Positions 16,561-25,218 of a stretch of 30,178 nucleotides of DNA are shown one piece after another. The stretch is from positions 1 through 30,178 of the forward strand of contig JBEEGX010000044.1 in assembly GCA_041167105.1 (NCBI GenBank), written 5' to 3'. The notes beneath the pieces are model-generated. The model had not been told where the DNA came from and did not search any database. It saw only the letters and a list, made by a program, of their open reading frames with translations. The stretch comes from JAJPGZ01 sp041167105 (lineage in GTDB: Bacteria; Verrucomicrobiota; Verrucomicrobiia; Chthoniobacterales; UBA10450). The first letter of the stretch is position 1; each line of letters begins with the position of its first letter. Position numbers and translations under genes: made by a program.

Positions 16561-17568
16561 TTAACCTTGCAAAGCAGGCACCGTGCACGAGACGACGGTT
16601 CCGCCTTTGGTCCGCTCCTCGATTTCAAATTCGCCGCCGATGATACTGGTGCGATAACGCATTACGCTCAGGCCGACGCCGCTCCCGCTGGTGGCGGCCT
16701 TGGAAAATCCGGCGCCGTCATCGCTGATGCTGAGCACGACGGCATTGGCATTCGCGCTTAGCGCAAGATCGACATGTTGGGCGCGGCCGTGTTTCACCGC
16801 ATTATCGATCGCTTCCTGCGCGATGCGGTACAGATGCGTGGCGCCGCCGTCAAGCGCCTTCGCCATTTCGCCGGCGCAATGGCACGTGCACACGATGCCA
16901 AATCGGCGCGAGCTGGCGGCGGCCAGTTCCCGAAGCGCGGCTTCGAGCCCAGCCTCATCCGACCCGACGGGCGCGAGACTGCGCGACAGGTCGCGTGTTT
17001 GGGTGACAGCGTCGCCTAACAAGTGTTCGATCTTGCTCGCGAGATCGAGCAGCTCGCGCTCGCCGCGGCGTTCGATGTCGATCTTGAGCGCGCTGGCCGC
17101 GCAACTTACGGCCGCGAGATATTGCGAAAGACCATCGTGCAATTCCCGCCCGATGCGTTGCTGCTCGTGTTCGGTAATCTGGTTGATCTGTTGCTCGAGC
17201 TGCCGCGAATGTTCGAGCAATTGCCAACGCGCCGCGATCGCACTTTGTCGATCTTTTAACGCCACGCCGGTGATCGCGACGGCAAAGAACAACGTGCAGC
17301 GAAGCGAAATTTGCCACGCGTGTTCTCCCCCACTGAAATATTCATGGCCGCCAACAAGATCGCCCCAACACCAAAACACCGAAGCGAGCGCCGCGATGGC
17401 GAGCGGCGCGTATCGATCGCAGAACCCAACCGCAAACAGAACCGGAACGGCGTAAAGCAACGTCACCGGATAATCGGTGCGCAGGTCACTCCAGGCGACG
17501 GCGAGCAACAGCAGCAGCGTCTCGCTCATGATGAGCCACTGCGGCTGACGTTTGACAAAGCGTAACAT
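16561..17568 (-). CDS. NarX/DegS-type sensor histidine kinase
   Basis: 335 aa from ATG 17568; the longer frame to 17682 is less likely. The N-terminal 105 residues hold about four TM segments (YPVTLLYAVPVLFAVGF, LAIAALASVFWCW, CTLFFAVAITGVAL), a membrane sensor with no large extracytoplasmic domain. A coiled region follows, then the HisKA_3 box EQQRIGRELHDGLSQYLAAV with phospho-His about residue 144. The HATPase has HLYRIAQEAIDNAVKHG (N box), DDGAGF (G1) and GSGVGLSVMRYR (G2). The stimulus is unknown. Three word copies (16765, 17076, 17246) encode HVDLA, KIDI and KDRQ in variable loops. Confidence 0.92.
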   Translation of the reverse strand: MLRFVKRQPQWLIMSETLLLLLAVAWSDLRTDYPVTLLYAVPVLFAVGFCDRYAPLAIAALASVFWCWGDLVGGHEYFSGGEHAWQISLRCTLFFAVAITGVALKDRQSAIAARWQLLEHSRQLEQQINQITEHEQQRIGRELHDGLSQYLAAVSCAASALKIDIERRGERELLDLASKIEHLLGDAVTQTRDLSRSLAPVGSDEAGLEAALRELAAASSRRFGIVCTCHCAGEMAKALDGGATHLYRIAQEAIDNAVKHGRAQHVDLALSANANAVVLSISDDGAGFSKAATSGSGVGLSVMRYRTSIIGGEFEIEERTKGGTVVSCTVPALQG

Positions 17569-17701
17569 ATCCTGGCGGTTTCGGGCGGGATTCGAATAGC
17601 AGAATCCTCGCCAGTAGATGTCGATCTTGCCGGGGAACAGCGGATGCTTGAGAGGCAGCGGCCGAGCCTGGACCCGGCGCATTCACTTTACAAAACACAA
17701 C

Positions 17702-19426
17702 GTGGGCTACCGTCTCAGAAACTTGGATACTTCAGTCGAGAAGACACAGCGGACGTTCATCAAGCTGTCGCTCGGCGCGCTCGCCGCGCTCGTGGTGTTG
17801 GTAGCAGTCATCTGGGGCGGCCGCGGACTCTATGTGCGCTGGCAGGAACGCCGGCTTATCCGGCGCGCGGTCACTTCACTGCAACAACACGATTTGCGCA
17901 GCGCCGGTTTAGCCGCGCGGACGGTCTTGCAATTAAAGCCTTCAAGCGCGGCCGCAGCACGCATTGTCGCGGAAGTGTGCGAACGCAGCAGCGATCGCGC
18001 AGCGCTGGATTGGCGACGCAAAGTCGTGCAGCTCGAGCCGCAGTCGGTGGAAGATCGACTGGCCTGGGCACGTTGCGCCTTGCAGTTCAACGACGCGGAG
18101 GGGGCGGCAAATATTTTGCGCGATGTCGATGAAACCGGCAGGCAGACGGCCGGTTACCACGCGGTGGCGGCGCTTCTCGCGCAGGCGCAGCGACACGCTG
18201 ATGTCGCGGCGAAGGAATGGAGCGAAGCGGTGCGGCTGTCGCCTAACGAAAAGACATATCAGCTCCAGCTCGGCGTCGCCCGGCTCAATTCAAAAGAGCC
18301 TAACGAGCAGCAGGACGGAGCCGCCATGTTGCAACAATTGCGCGGCGAGCTGGAGTTTCGCGCGGCGGCGACACGACAGCTCATTAATTCGGCCATCGCG
18401 CAAAAGAAGAGCGCGGCGGACATTCTCGCGCTCTCCGGCGAACTGGCGAAATACCCGGAAGCGACGTTCACCGACGGCTTGTTATATGTCGATCTTTTGC
18501 ATCAAGCGCAGGACGCGCGCTTCGCCGCAGCGCTGACCGAATTGGAAAAACGCGCCGCCGATAAAGGGACCGATCTGGCGCAGCTGCTTTCGTGGATGGC
18601 GCAAGCCAAGTTGAACCTGGTCGCGCTCGACTTCGCGAAAACGCTCCCGGATTCGGCCCTGCGCAAATGGCCGGTGCCGGCTTCATTGGCTGACATTTAC
18701 GTCCGGTTAGGCGATTGGCCGAAATTGGAGGCGGCCGTGAAGAATGCAAACTGGGGCGAGTATGATTTTCTGCGGCATGCCTATCTGGCGCGGGCGTATC
18801 AGGAGCAAGACAATCCCGCTGGGCGCGAACGCGAGTGGGCGGCGGCCTTGAAAGGCGCGGCTGCGCGGACGGAATCGGCAGTGATGTTACTGCGGACGAT
18901 TTCGGAGTGGCGTTGGGAATCCGAAATGGTGGATGTGCTCTGGGCGTTGTCGGCACAACGCGAGAAGCAAAACGAAGCGTTCATCACTTTGTATCGCTAT
19001 TACGCTAAGGGCGGCGACACGCGCGGGCTCTACAAGGTTTTGTCCCGGCTTTACGAAGCTGACCCGACGAACCGCGACGTGCAAAACAATCTCGCGCAGG
19101 TCTCGCTCTTGTTGAATGTCGATGTCGATCAAGCGCGACGTCTGGCGGCCGATGTTTACAAAAAGGCGCCGGCCAATCCGGCCTACGCGACGACCTACGC
19201 ATATTCACTCCTGCGCGATGGCGAGATCTCCGGAGCGTTGCGGGTGATGAATTCGTTAACGCAGGAGCAACTGCGCCAGCCGACGAACAGCGCGTATTTT
19301 GGAGTTTGTCTCGCGCAGGCGCGCGATCAACGAGCGAAGGATTTTCTCGAAGTGGGCAAGACCGCGCCGAATTTGCTTCCGGAAGAGAAGGAGTTAATCG
19401 CGCGCGCCGAACAGATGGTGAAGTGA
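17702..19426 (+). CDS. Membrane-anchored TPR protein
   Basis: 574 aa from GTG 17702, chosen because the first hydrophobic anchor (FIKLSLGALAALVVLVAVIW) then lies near the N-terminus. An ATG at 17618 is in frame but is made by a word copy (ATGTCGATCTT), so it is doubtful; no good ribosome site supports either. The long C-terminal part is all-helical with TPR-like units (LLAQAQRHADVAAKEWSEAVRLSPNE; LARAYQEQDNPAGREREWAAAL; LYKVLSRLYEADPTNRDVQNNLAQV). Similar anchored TPR proteins accompany exosortase/polysaccharide export systems (PrsT-like), but function is not proven here. It is divergent from the sensor kinase and convergent with the PEP-CTERM gene. One word copy (18487) encodes VDLL. Confidence 0.78.
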   Translation: MGYRLRNLDTSVEKTQRTFIKLSLGALAALVVLVAVIWGGRGLYVRWQERRLIRRAVTSLQQHDLRSAGLAARTVLQLKPSSAAAARIVAEVCERSSDRAALDWRRKVVQLEPQSVEDRLAWARCALQFNDAEGAANILRDVDETGRQTAGYHAVAALLAQAQRHADVAAKEWSEAVRLSPNEKTYQLQLGVARLNSKEPNEQQDGAAMLQQLRGELEFRAAATRQLINSAIAQKKSAADILALSGELAKYPEATFTDGLLYVDLLHQAQDARFAAALTELEKRAADKGTDLAQLLSWMAQAKLNLVALDFAKTLPDSALRKWPVPASLADIYVRLGDWPKLEAAVKNANWGEYDFLRHAYLARAYQEQDNPAGREREWAAALKGAAARTESAVMLLRTISEWRWESEMVDVLWALSAQREKQNEAFITLYRYYAKGGDTRGLYKVLSRLYEADPTNRDVQNNLAQVSLLLNVDVDQARRLAADVYKKAPANPAYATTYAYSLLRDGEISGALRVMNSLTQEQLRQPTNSAYFGVCLAQARDQRAKDFLEVGKTAPNLLPEEKELIARAEQMVK

Positions 19427-19460
19427 CCGGCCGAAAAGGCGATTGTCGATCTTACGGTAC

Positions 19461-19495
19461 AAAAGAAGAGGCGGCAGATCTAACTCTGCCGCCTC
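19461..19495 (-). terminator. Terminator between TPR and PEP-CTERM genes
   Basis: Perfect 10-bp stem, GAGGCGGCAG (19468-19477) / CTGCCGCCTC (19486-19495), with an 8-base loop. On the minus strand it is followed by TTCTTTT, so it should end the PEP-CTERM transcript. The convergent TPR transcript would also meet the hairpin, but on that strand no T-run follows. Confidence 0.8.
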
Positions 19496-19520
19496 AACCG
19501 AAACGATGAAGCACCTAACC

Positions 19521-20306
19521 TTATTTCGAAGAAAGCTCGATCTCGCGCATTTTGCGACGACGCAGCGCGTGTGTTGAAACTACCGCCGCCATTAAACCGA
19601 TAACCGGGAAGAGGGTTCCGAATTCCGGAACCGGAACGAAGCCCGAGAGCAGCGCCGTCTCTTCAAATCCAGCCTGGCTGGCATCGGTGTTGCCCCAGCG
19701 TTGATACATGTAGACGTAGTCGGTGGATTTGAATCCAGCGAAGTCCGCGATGGGGATGAAGACGTTGATGTCGCCCGAGCCGCTGCCGCTTTGCTGGTCG
19801 TTATACTTCAGCTGGTTCGGGCCGAGGTCGAAAACTAGCGTGCCGAGTGAGCCATTGAAGAAGCCGTTGATGTCCGTTGACGTGCTGTTTTGCAGAGTCG
19901 GTGAAATGAAAATCTTGAGCGCATCAAGCGAGATCATCGCGTTCGGGCCATTGTTCGGCTCGTTGATGTCGACGACGAAACCGAAGTAATCGGTGCCGCC
20001 GATCGTGGTCGCGCGGAGATCGCCGATTTGGATTTCATGGTTCCACTGCGGAACGCGCTTGGTGTCGAAGTTCGAGTTCGAGGCATTATAGCCCTGTTCC
20101 CACGGCGTATTCTGCACGGTCAGGAAGGGATCGAAGACGCCGGTGCCAGTCGGCTGAATATCGGTCGTGGAGAAGAAGGCGCCTCCCAACGAGCCGCTTC
20201 CGCTCGATCCGAGATCGAGCACAGTCGCGTTCGCGGCAGAAAGGCTCAGGGTTAGGGCCGCGGCCAGCGCGACGAGTTTAATGGTTGGGTTCAGTTTATC
20301 GCTCAT
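19521..20306 (-). CDS. PEP-CTERM-like surface protein (exosortase substrate)
   Basis: 261 aa. It has an N-terminal signal peptide (LVALAAALTLSLSAANA). The mature domain is rich in Gly, Ser, Asn and Asp, and beta-like (WNHEIQIGDLRATTIGGTDYFGFVVDIN; STDYVYMYQRWGN). The C-terminus is a PEP-CTERM-type sorting tail: VPVPEFGTLFPVIGLMAAVV, followed by a basic end (RRRKMREIE). The tail is expected to be processed by an exosortase such as the one at 8951-10534. Function of the mature part is unknown. Transcription ends at the hairpin just downstream. No word copies are present; the gene ends within a CCTAAC word. Confidence 0.85.
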   Translation of the reverse strand: MSDKLNPTIKLVALAAALTLSLSAANATVLDLGSSGSGSLGGAFFSTTDIQPTGTGVFDPFLTVQNTPWEQGYNASNSNFDTKRVPQWNHEIQIGDLRATTIGGTDYFGFVVDINEPNNGPNAMISLDALKIFISPTLQNSTSTDINGFFNGSLGTLVFDLGPNQLKYNDQQSGSGSGDINVFIPIADFAGFKSTDYVYMYQRWGNTDASQAGFEETALLSGFVPVPEFGTLFPVIGLMAAVVSTHALRRRKMREIELSSK

Positions 20307-20481
20307 AGTATGTTTATCGGGTGATTGAAGGTGTGTTTGGCGTGGGGCAGTGATTTGTTGTATTTATAGGAATTCTCACAAATGCGTCGCAGCGTCAACA
20401 ATTATTTATGTGCCACTCCTTTTTCCAATGCTCCGGTTTACCTAAAAAGCCGGTCATCAGACAAGGAAAAAATCGCAGTCG

Positions 20482-20862
20482 CTATGGTTTTTCTTCGCTA
20501 GCGCGGCATTCCGCGCGTTCTGCCGCGGGAAATCGCTCGCTCTCGCTCGCGGTCAATGTCGAATCGCGCTTCTGTTTTCGGATCAGCATTAGATTCCGCA
20601 CGTAGATTATTGTCGGAAAAAGGAACCCGAGAATCAGCGGAACCTTTCCAATATAGATCGCGTAGACCAACATCATGACGCTGCCCGCGATGCTCAGATA
20701 CCAAAACTGCACCGGGATCACACTGCGTTTCAAACGCTCCGATACGTACCACTGAATCACGAAACGGCTGGCGAAAAGCAGGTTCGCGATCAAGCCGAAA
20801 ACCGTCCAAAAGGTGACTTCGCCGGTGAAGTTGCGCCACAGGTTTTCGAGAAAGTGCGACAA
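20482..20862 (-). CDS. Lipid-A-disaccharide synthase N-terminal domain (LAB_N) protein
   Basis: 126 aa from a TTG start at 20862; the frame is open a little further upstream, so the start is uncertain. Three TM segments match the LAB_N pattern: FWTVFGLIANLLFASRFVIQWYVSER, then VPVQFWYLSIAGSVMMLVYAIYIGK (here with IPVQFWYL), then VPLILGFLFPTIIYVRNL. Stand-alone LAB_N proteins are inner-membrane proteins often found near lipid A or glycosyltransferase genes. No catalytic LpxB domain is attached. The function is unknown. It is divergent from hisC with an 89-base gap. Confidence 0.82.
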   Translation of the reverse strand: MSHFLENLWRNFTGEVTFWTVFGLIANLLFASRFVIQWYVSERLKRSVIPVQFWYLSIAGSVMMLVYAIYIGKVPLILGFLFPTIIYVRNLMLIRKQKRDSTLTASESERFPAAERAECRASEEKP

Positions 20863-20951
20863 GGCCTTTTCATCGCATTTGGTTTTCGCAAGGGCAAGCT
20901 TCTACTCCGGCAAGGTTCGACCGGCGCGGAATTCTGTTTATTCTCCGAGCA

Positions 20952-22049
20952 ATGCTGTCGATTTGGGATCTTGCTAACCCGCAACTGCGCGACCTCGCCG
21001 TTTACGAACCGGGCAAACCGATCGAAGAAACCGCGCGCGAGTTGCATGTTGATCCAGCGGAGATCGTCAAGCTCGCTTCCAATGAAAATCCGTTAGGGCC
21101 ATCGCCGAAAGCGCTCGAGGCAATGCGCGTGGCTTTGACCAAGGCGCAGCTCTATCCGGACGGCGGAGCTTTTTATTTGCGCAATGCTATCGCCGAACAC
21201 ATCGGCTTCGCGCGCCACCACATCATTCTCGGCAATGGCTCCAACGAAGTGATCGAATTCCTTTGTCACGCTTTTCTGCGGACGGGGGACGATGTCGTCA
21301 CATCGCAGTACGCATTTATCGCTTACAAAATAATCGCGACCGTGTTTGGCGCGCGCACGATTGAAGTCGCGACGCGCGAATTCGAGCAGGACCTCGACGC
21401 GATGCTCGACGCGGTCACGCCGAAGACGCGCTTGATCTTCATTGCGAACCCGAACAATCCCACCGGCGTCCTGAGCGACCAACGCAAGATCGACATGTAC
21501 ATGTCGCGCGTGCCGGAAAACGTCGTCACCGTTTTCGACGAAGCCTATTTCGAATTTCTCGATCGACCGCCGGACACATTGCGCTACGTGCGCGAAGGTC
21601 GAAACGCCGTCGTCCTCCGCACCTTTTCGAAAATTCACGGTCTCGCCGGCCTGCGCATCGGCTACGGAATCGCACCGGTCGAGTTGATCAAAGTCCTGCA
21701 AAAAGCGCGCGAGCCATTCAATGTGAATTCGCTCGCGCAAATCGGCGCGCTGGCCGCGCTCGAGGATGTCGATCATCAAGGCCTAACCAAGCGCGTGGTC
21801 GATGAAGGCCGTGCTTTTCTCGAGCGGGAATTTGCGGCGATGAAACTGCGTTTCATTCCGGCGGCGGCAAATTTCATCATGGTACACGTCGGCGACGGCG
21901 CCGCGGTCTTTAAAGAAATGCTCACGCGCAAAGTGATCGTGCGGCCGCTGAAAGGTTATGGTCTGGCGGAATGGCTTCGCATTTCGGTGGGAACAACGGA
22001 GCAAAACAAAAAATGCATCGCAGCGCTGAAGGAAGTTCTCTCGAAATAA
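20952..22049 (+). CDS. hisC: Histidinol-phosphate aminotransferase
   Basis: 365 aa, family length. This PLP enzyme converts imidazole-acetol phosphate and glutamate to histidinol phosphate in histidine synthesis. Fold type I landmarks: ASNENPLGPSP near residue 45, LGNGSNEVIEF, NPNNPTG (about 166-172), VFDEAYFEF, and the PLP Lys227 in TFSKIHGLAGLRIGYG. The end matches too (LRISVGTTEQNKKCIAAL). The word at 21486 encodes QRKIDM in the loop after NPTG, a non-conserved position. It overlaps mnmE by 37 bases, so the two are translated from one mRNA. PdxH, at 8.3 kb, makes the cofactor but is not linked to it. Confidence 0.94.
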   Translation: MLSIWDLANPQLRDLAVYEPGKPIEETARELHVDPAEIVKLASNENPLGPSPKALEAMRVALTKAQLYPDGGAFYLRNAIAEHIGFARHHIILGNGSNEVIEFLCHAFLRTGDDVVTSQYAFIAYKIIATVFGARTIEVATREFEQDLDAMLDAVTPKTRLIFIANPNNPTGVLSDQRKIDMYMSRVPENVVTVFDEAYFEFLDRPPDTLRYVREGRNAVVLRTFSKIHGLAGLRIGYGIAPVELIKVLQKAREPFNVNSLAQIGALAALEDVDHQGLTKRVVDEGRAFLEREFAAMKLRFIPAAANFIMVHVGDGAAVFKEMLTRKVIVRPLKGYGLAEWLRISVGTTEQNKKCIAALKEVLSK

Positions 22050-23419
22050 GCGACGCACCCGCGCAAGATCGACATGTTGATCAAGGCGAGACTATCGCCG
22101 CGATTTCAACGGCATCTGGCGAAGGCGCGATCGCCATCGTGCGCATCTCCGGCGAAAACGCGGTCGCTGTCGCGGAGAAAATTTTTCGCGGAAAAGAATC
22201 CCCGTCGCAATTCGCGCCGCACGTGCAACACTTCGGCGAAATCGTCGATGCGGGGGATCAACTTGTCGATCAAGTGATGATGTCGATCCATCGCTCGCCG
22301 CACAGTTACACCGGCGAAGATTTGGTCGAGATCAGTTGCCACGGTGGCGTGCTCGTGACGGCGCGCGTGCTCGAGACCTGTCTGCGCGCCGGCGCACGCG
22401 CGGCGCGCGGAGGCGAATTCACCGAGCGCGCATTTTTCAACGGCAAGATGGACCTGACGCAAGCCGAAGCCGTGATCGATTTGATCCGCGCCAAAACCGA
22501 TCTCGCGTTGCGATCGGCGACCGAACAACTGGAAGGCCGGCTCGGTCGCGAGATAAAATCTTTGCGCGATGAGCTCATCGCGATTGTTGCGAATGCGGAA
22601 GCGTCGATCGATTTCTCCCACGAAGACATCGAGCCGGACGACGACGCGAAATTGCAGGCACGCGTGGAAACGTTGCGAGAGAAGATGTCGATCTTGCACG
22701 CAACCGCCGACCAGGGCCGGATTCTGCGCGAAGGTGTGCGCGTCGTGATTTACGGCGCGACCAACGCGGGCAAATCGAGTCTGCTCAATCGCCTGCTCGG
22801 ATACGATCGCGTCATCGTCAGCGACACGCACGGCACCACGCGCGACACCGTGGAAGAGACGCTCAACCTTCGCGGCATTCCTCTTCGCTTGATCGACACC
22901 GCGGGTCTGCGCGGTTCGGCCGACGACGTTGAGCGTCAAGGGATCGCGCGGACCGAGCAATCGCTGCAGGCAGCCGACCTCGCCCTCCACATTGTCGATG
23001 GAAGCGCGCCGCGGCCTAACGATTTCGATTTGCAACCGCGCGATAGCGTCGATGTGCTCGCGATCAACAAAAGCGATTTGCCGGAGCATCGCGATTGGAA
23101 AGCGGTGAAGGCACTGCGCATTTCGTGTGCGACCGGCGGCGGGATCGACGAATTGCAAAACGAAATGCTGGCGCAAATCGGCAAACGAAATTTGCAGCCG
23201 GAAAACACGCTCGCGATCAACGCGCGGCATCGCGATTGTTTGCGCCGCGGCATCGACGCTTGCGATCGCGCGATTGAAACGATGAAGAACGGATTGTCGA
23301 TCGAGTATGCGCTTGTCGATCTTCGCGCCGTCTTAAACGCGCTCGGGGAAATTCTCGGCATGGTCGATGTCGAGCAGATCCTCGATTCCGTCTTCAGCCA
23401 ATTTTGCATCGGTAAATGA
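22013..23419 (+). CDS. mnmE: tRNA modification GTPase MnmE (TrmE)
   Basis: 468 aa from ATG 22013, inside the end of hisC; a further ATG at 21971 is possible, and the ATG at 22074 is out of frame. With MnmG it makes the cmnm5 group on wobble uridine of certain tRNAs. N-terminal folate-binding domain: ETIAAISTASGEGAIAIVRISG. The G domain has GATNAGKSS (G1, about 248), GTTRDTVEE (G2), DTAGLR (G3) and NKSD (G4). The C-terminus ends FSQFCIGK with the family's C-x-G-K. About 25 residues precede the usual start of the first domain, and they contain a word copy (22065, AQDRH). Two more are at 22686 (MSIL) and 23314 (VDLR). Confidence 0.95.
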   Translation: MHRSAEGSSLEISDAPAQDRHVDQGETIAAISTASGEGAIAIVRISGENAVAVAEKIFRGKESPSQFAPHVQHFGEIVDAGDQLVDQVMMSIHRSPHSYTGEDLVEISCHGGVLVTARVLETCLRAGARAARGGEFTERAFFNGKMDLTQAEAVIDLIRAKTDLALRSATEQLEGRLGREIKSLRDELIAIVANAEASIDFSHEDIEPDDDAKLQARVETLREKMSILHATADQGRILREGVRVVIYGATNAGKSSLLNRLLGYDRVIVSDTHGTTRDTVEETLNLRGIPLRLIDTAGLRGSADDVERQGIARTEQSLQAADLALHIVDGSAPRPNDFDLQPRDSVDVLAINKSDLPEHRDWKAVKALRISCATGGGIDELQNEMLAQIGKRNLQPENTLAINARHRDCLRRGIDACDRAIETMKNGLSIEYALVDLRAVLNALGEILGMVDVEQILDSVFSQFCIGK

Positions 23420-24426
23420 AAGACGACGCTTACGAGCGCTTGGTTAGGCCGCTTCTTTTCCTGCTCGATCCCGAAACCGCGCACCATTTGACGCTCGGTG
23501 CATTGCGCAGCGCCGCACATGTCGATCTTGCATTAAATGCGTTGCGCCGTTTCGCGCCCGCGCCGAAACCGAAAACAATTTTCGGCCTCACGTTTCCAAA
23601 TCCCATCGGTCTCGCCGCCGGTTTCGACAAGAACGCAGTCGCCATTCCGGCCTGGGCCGCGCTCGGTTTTGGTTTCATCGAGATCGGCACCGTGACATCG
23701 CGCGCGCAACCCGGGAGTCCGCGCCCGCGCATTTTTCGTTATGCCGCGCAACGCGCGTTGATCAATCGTCTCGGCTTCAATAACGATGGCGCGGACATGG
23801 TCGCGAATCGTTTGCGGCAGTTGCGCGAGAGCGGACGCTGGCCGCAGGTCCCGGTCGGGATCAACATCGGCAAATCGAAAGTGACGCCGCTCGAGCAAGC
23901 GTCGGCCGATTATCTGCATTCGTTTCGCCGGCTGCGGAATTACGCCGATTACATCGTGCTCAACGTCAGCTCGCCGAACACGCCGGGATTGCGCGCGCTG
24001 CAGGAACGCGAGTTGTTGTCGATCTTGCTGCGCGACATCGGCGACGAAAATCGCACGAATAAACCGATCATGGTCAAAATTTCACCCGACGTTTCGCCCG
24101 CGCAGCTGGAGGAAATCATCAGCACGTGTGAAGAATTTCGCGTCGCGGCCATCATCGCCACGAACACGACGCTGGATCATTCCGCGATCGCGGGCGAGCG
24201 CAACGAGGAAGGTGGATTGAGCGGCGCGCCGCTGCGCGAAAAATCGACCGCGATGATTCGCACGATCGCGGCAAGATCGACAATCCCCATCATCGGATGC
24301 GGCGGAATTTTCGACGCCGATTCGGCGCGGGAAAAAATCGAAGCCGGCGCGGCGCTATTGCAGATTTACACCGGATACGTTTATCGCGGGCCAGGTTTGC
24401 TGCGCGAGATCGTTGACGGTTTGTAA
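23416..24426 (+). CDS. pyrD: Dihydroorotate dehydrogenase (quinone), class 2
   Basis: 336 aa. FMN enzyme of pyrimidine synthesis that oxidises dihydroorotate to orotate with quinone. The N-terminal membrane-associated helix (VRPLLFLLDPETAHHLTLGAL) marks class 2. Core motifs: NPIGLAAGFDKNAVAIP, FGFIEIGTVTSRAQPGSPRPR, NRLGFNNDGAD, GINIGKSK, VLNVSSPNTPGLR, IMVKISPDV, IIATNTTLDHS, GGLSGAPLR, IPIIGCGGI and LLQIYTGYVYRGP. It overlaps mnmE by 4 bases (ATGA). Word copies at 23520, 24017 and 24273 encode HVDLA, LSILL and ARSTI. A fourth (24425) starts on the last two bases of the TAA stop. Confidence 0.96.
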   Translation: MKDDAYERLVRPLLFLLDPETAHHLTLGALRSAAHVDLALNALRRFAPAPKPKTIFGLTFPNPIGLAAGFDKNAVAIPAWAALGFGFIEIGTVTSRAQPGSPRPRIFRYAAQRALINRLGFNNDGADMVANRLRQLRESGRWPQVPVGINIGKSKVTPLEQASADYLHSFRRLRNYADYIVLNVSSPNTPGLRALQERELLSILLRDIGDENRTNKPIMVKISPDVSPAQLEEIISTCEEFRVAAIIATNTTLDHSAIAGERNEEGGLSGAPLREKSTAMIRTIAARSTIPIIGCGGIFDADSAREKIEAGAALLQIYTGYVYRGPGLLREIVDGL

Positions 24427-24442
24427 GATCGACATCGTCACT

Positions 24443-24844
24443 TCACGGATTGAACGGGTCCCAGAATTCGTCGTCCGCTACGTCGCCAAGCTCGAGATAA
24501 CTTTCGATCGGCACGAACGGCAATTCGTCGACCGTTTGCGGTCCGTAATCATTCCCGAGCGGATCTTCGCCGGTCGTGTAAAGGCGCGAGTTCTTCTTAA
24601 GGTAATTCGTCCAGTCTTCGACTGCGACCGGGTCGCCCGTTTTCTTGCCGCACTCGATCGCGTATTGGCTTACCGCTGCGTCGATCATGCGAAGATCGTT
24701 TACAATTTGCGAGGCCTGCGAACGTTTGCGCGCGCGCAAGAATCCCGGCATCGCGATCGCGGCAAGCAATGCCAGGACCGCGACGACGATCATAATTTCC
24801 ACCAGCGTAAACGCACCGCGACGGCGCGAGAATTTATCGAACAT
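24443..24844 (-). CDS. Type II secretion/type IV pseudopilin (GspG-like)
   Basis: 133 aa. Prepilin signature RRGAFTLVEIMIVVAVLALLAAIAMPGF: a basic leader, then FTLVE with Glu at +5 and a hydrophobic helix. A short mature domain has RKRSQASQIVNDLRMIDAAVSQYAIE, typical of GspG/PulG-like and stand-alone prepilins in Verrucomicrobia, then LGNDYGPQTVDELPFVPIES. It ends convergent to pyrD with a 16-base gap. Whether it belongs to a pilus or a secretion system is open. No word copies. Confidence 0.82.
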   Translation of the reverse strand: MFDKFSRRRGAFTLVEIMIVVAVLALLAAIAMPGFLRARKRSQASQIVNDLRMIDAAVSQYAIECGKKTGDPVAVEDWTNYLKKNSRLYTTGEDPLGNDYGPQTVDELPFVPIESYLELGDVADDEFWDPFNP

Positions 24845-24945
24845 GATGCAGCCTAAGTTCCTCGTCAGCCTCGACCGAAAGCAGCTTCAATGCAGATCCC
24901 GCGAAAAAATTGAATCCGGAGCGCATTCCGGCGTCGAAATTAATC

Positions 24946-24953
24946 AAGGAGGT
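24946..24953 (+). promoter_or_regulatory. Strong Shine-Dalgarno site
   Basis: AAGGAGGT seven bases before the ATG at 24961. It decides the start of the DUF1328 gene against the earlier ATG at 24910. Most other genes here lack a clear ribosome site, so this one stands out. Confidence 0.9.
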
Positions 24954-24960
24954 ATCAACC

Positions 24961-25134
24961 ATGTTACGTTGGGCAGTAATTTTTCTAATCATCGCGCTGG
25001 TGGCGGCGTTGTTCGGATTCACCGGCATCGCGGCGGCCGCGGCGGGAATCGCAAAGTTTCTGTTCTTCCTCTTCCTGGTGATGTGCATCATTTTTTTCAT
25101 CATCGGAATTTCGGTCGGAAGAAAAGTGTTGTAG
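24961..25134 (+). CDS. DUF1328 (YtjA-like) small membrane protein
   Basis: 57 aa, the usual length of DUF1328 proteins. Sequence MLRWAVIFLIIALVAALFGF, then TGIAAAAAGIAKFLFFLFLV and a second hydrophobic stretch: two TM helices with a Gly/Ala-rich turn. DUF1328 proteins are abundant in environmental bacteria; their function is unknown and often linked to stress. The start is chosen by the strong Shine-Dalgarno site. A REPIN follows 8 bases after the stop. Confidence 0.9.
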   Translation: MLRWAVIFLIIALVAALFGFTGIAAAAAGIAKFLFFLFLVMCIIFFIIGISVGRKVL

Positions 25135-25142
25135 GAGCAGCG

Positions 25143-25212
25143 CACTGTAGCGGTGCTCTATGAGCGCCGATGGATTTGTGGGTTACGGCGGTCATACACC
25201 GCCGCTACAGTG
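25143..25212. repeat. REPIN-like element, GTAG type (copy B)
   Basis: A perfect 11-bp inverted repeat at the ends (CACTGTAGCGG, 25143-25153; CCGCTACAGTG, 25202-25212) encloses two hairpins (about 25151-25170 and 25187-25205, with one mismatch in the first). The plan and the CTGTAGCGG heads match copy A at 450-514, while the inner stems differ in sequence, as expected when stems are kept by compensating changes. It ends 6 bases before the methyltransferase ATG. Confidence 0.8.
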
Positions 25213-25218
25213 GGTGTG

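Noticed and set aside
17618..17701. ATG 17618 as start of the TPR protein
   Set aside because: The ATG is made by a copy of the dispersed word, has no ribosome site, and adds a Gly/Arg-rich stretch before the TM anchor. It is kept only as an alternative.
22106..23230. 374-aa open frame opposite mnmE
   Set aside because: Arg/His-rich shadow of a GC-rich gene on the other strand; MnmE motifs are intact on the plus strand.
25153..25218. Upstream start of methyltransferase 1
   Set aside because: It would translate the REPIN; the ATG at 25219 aligns better with the paralogue.
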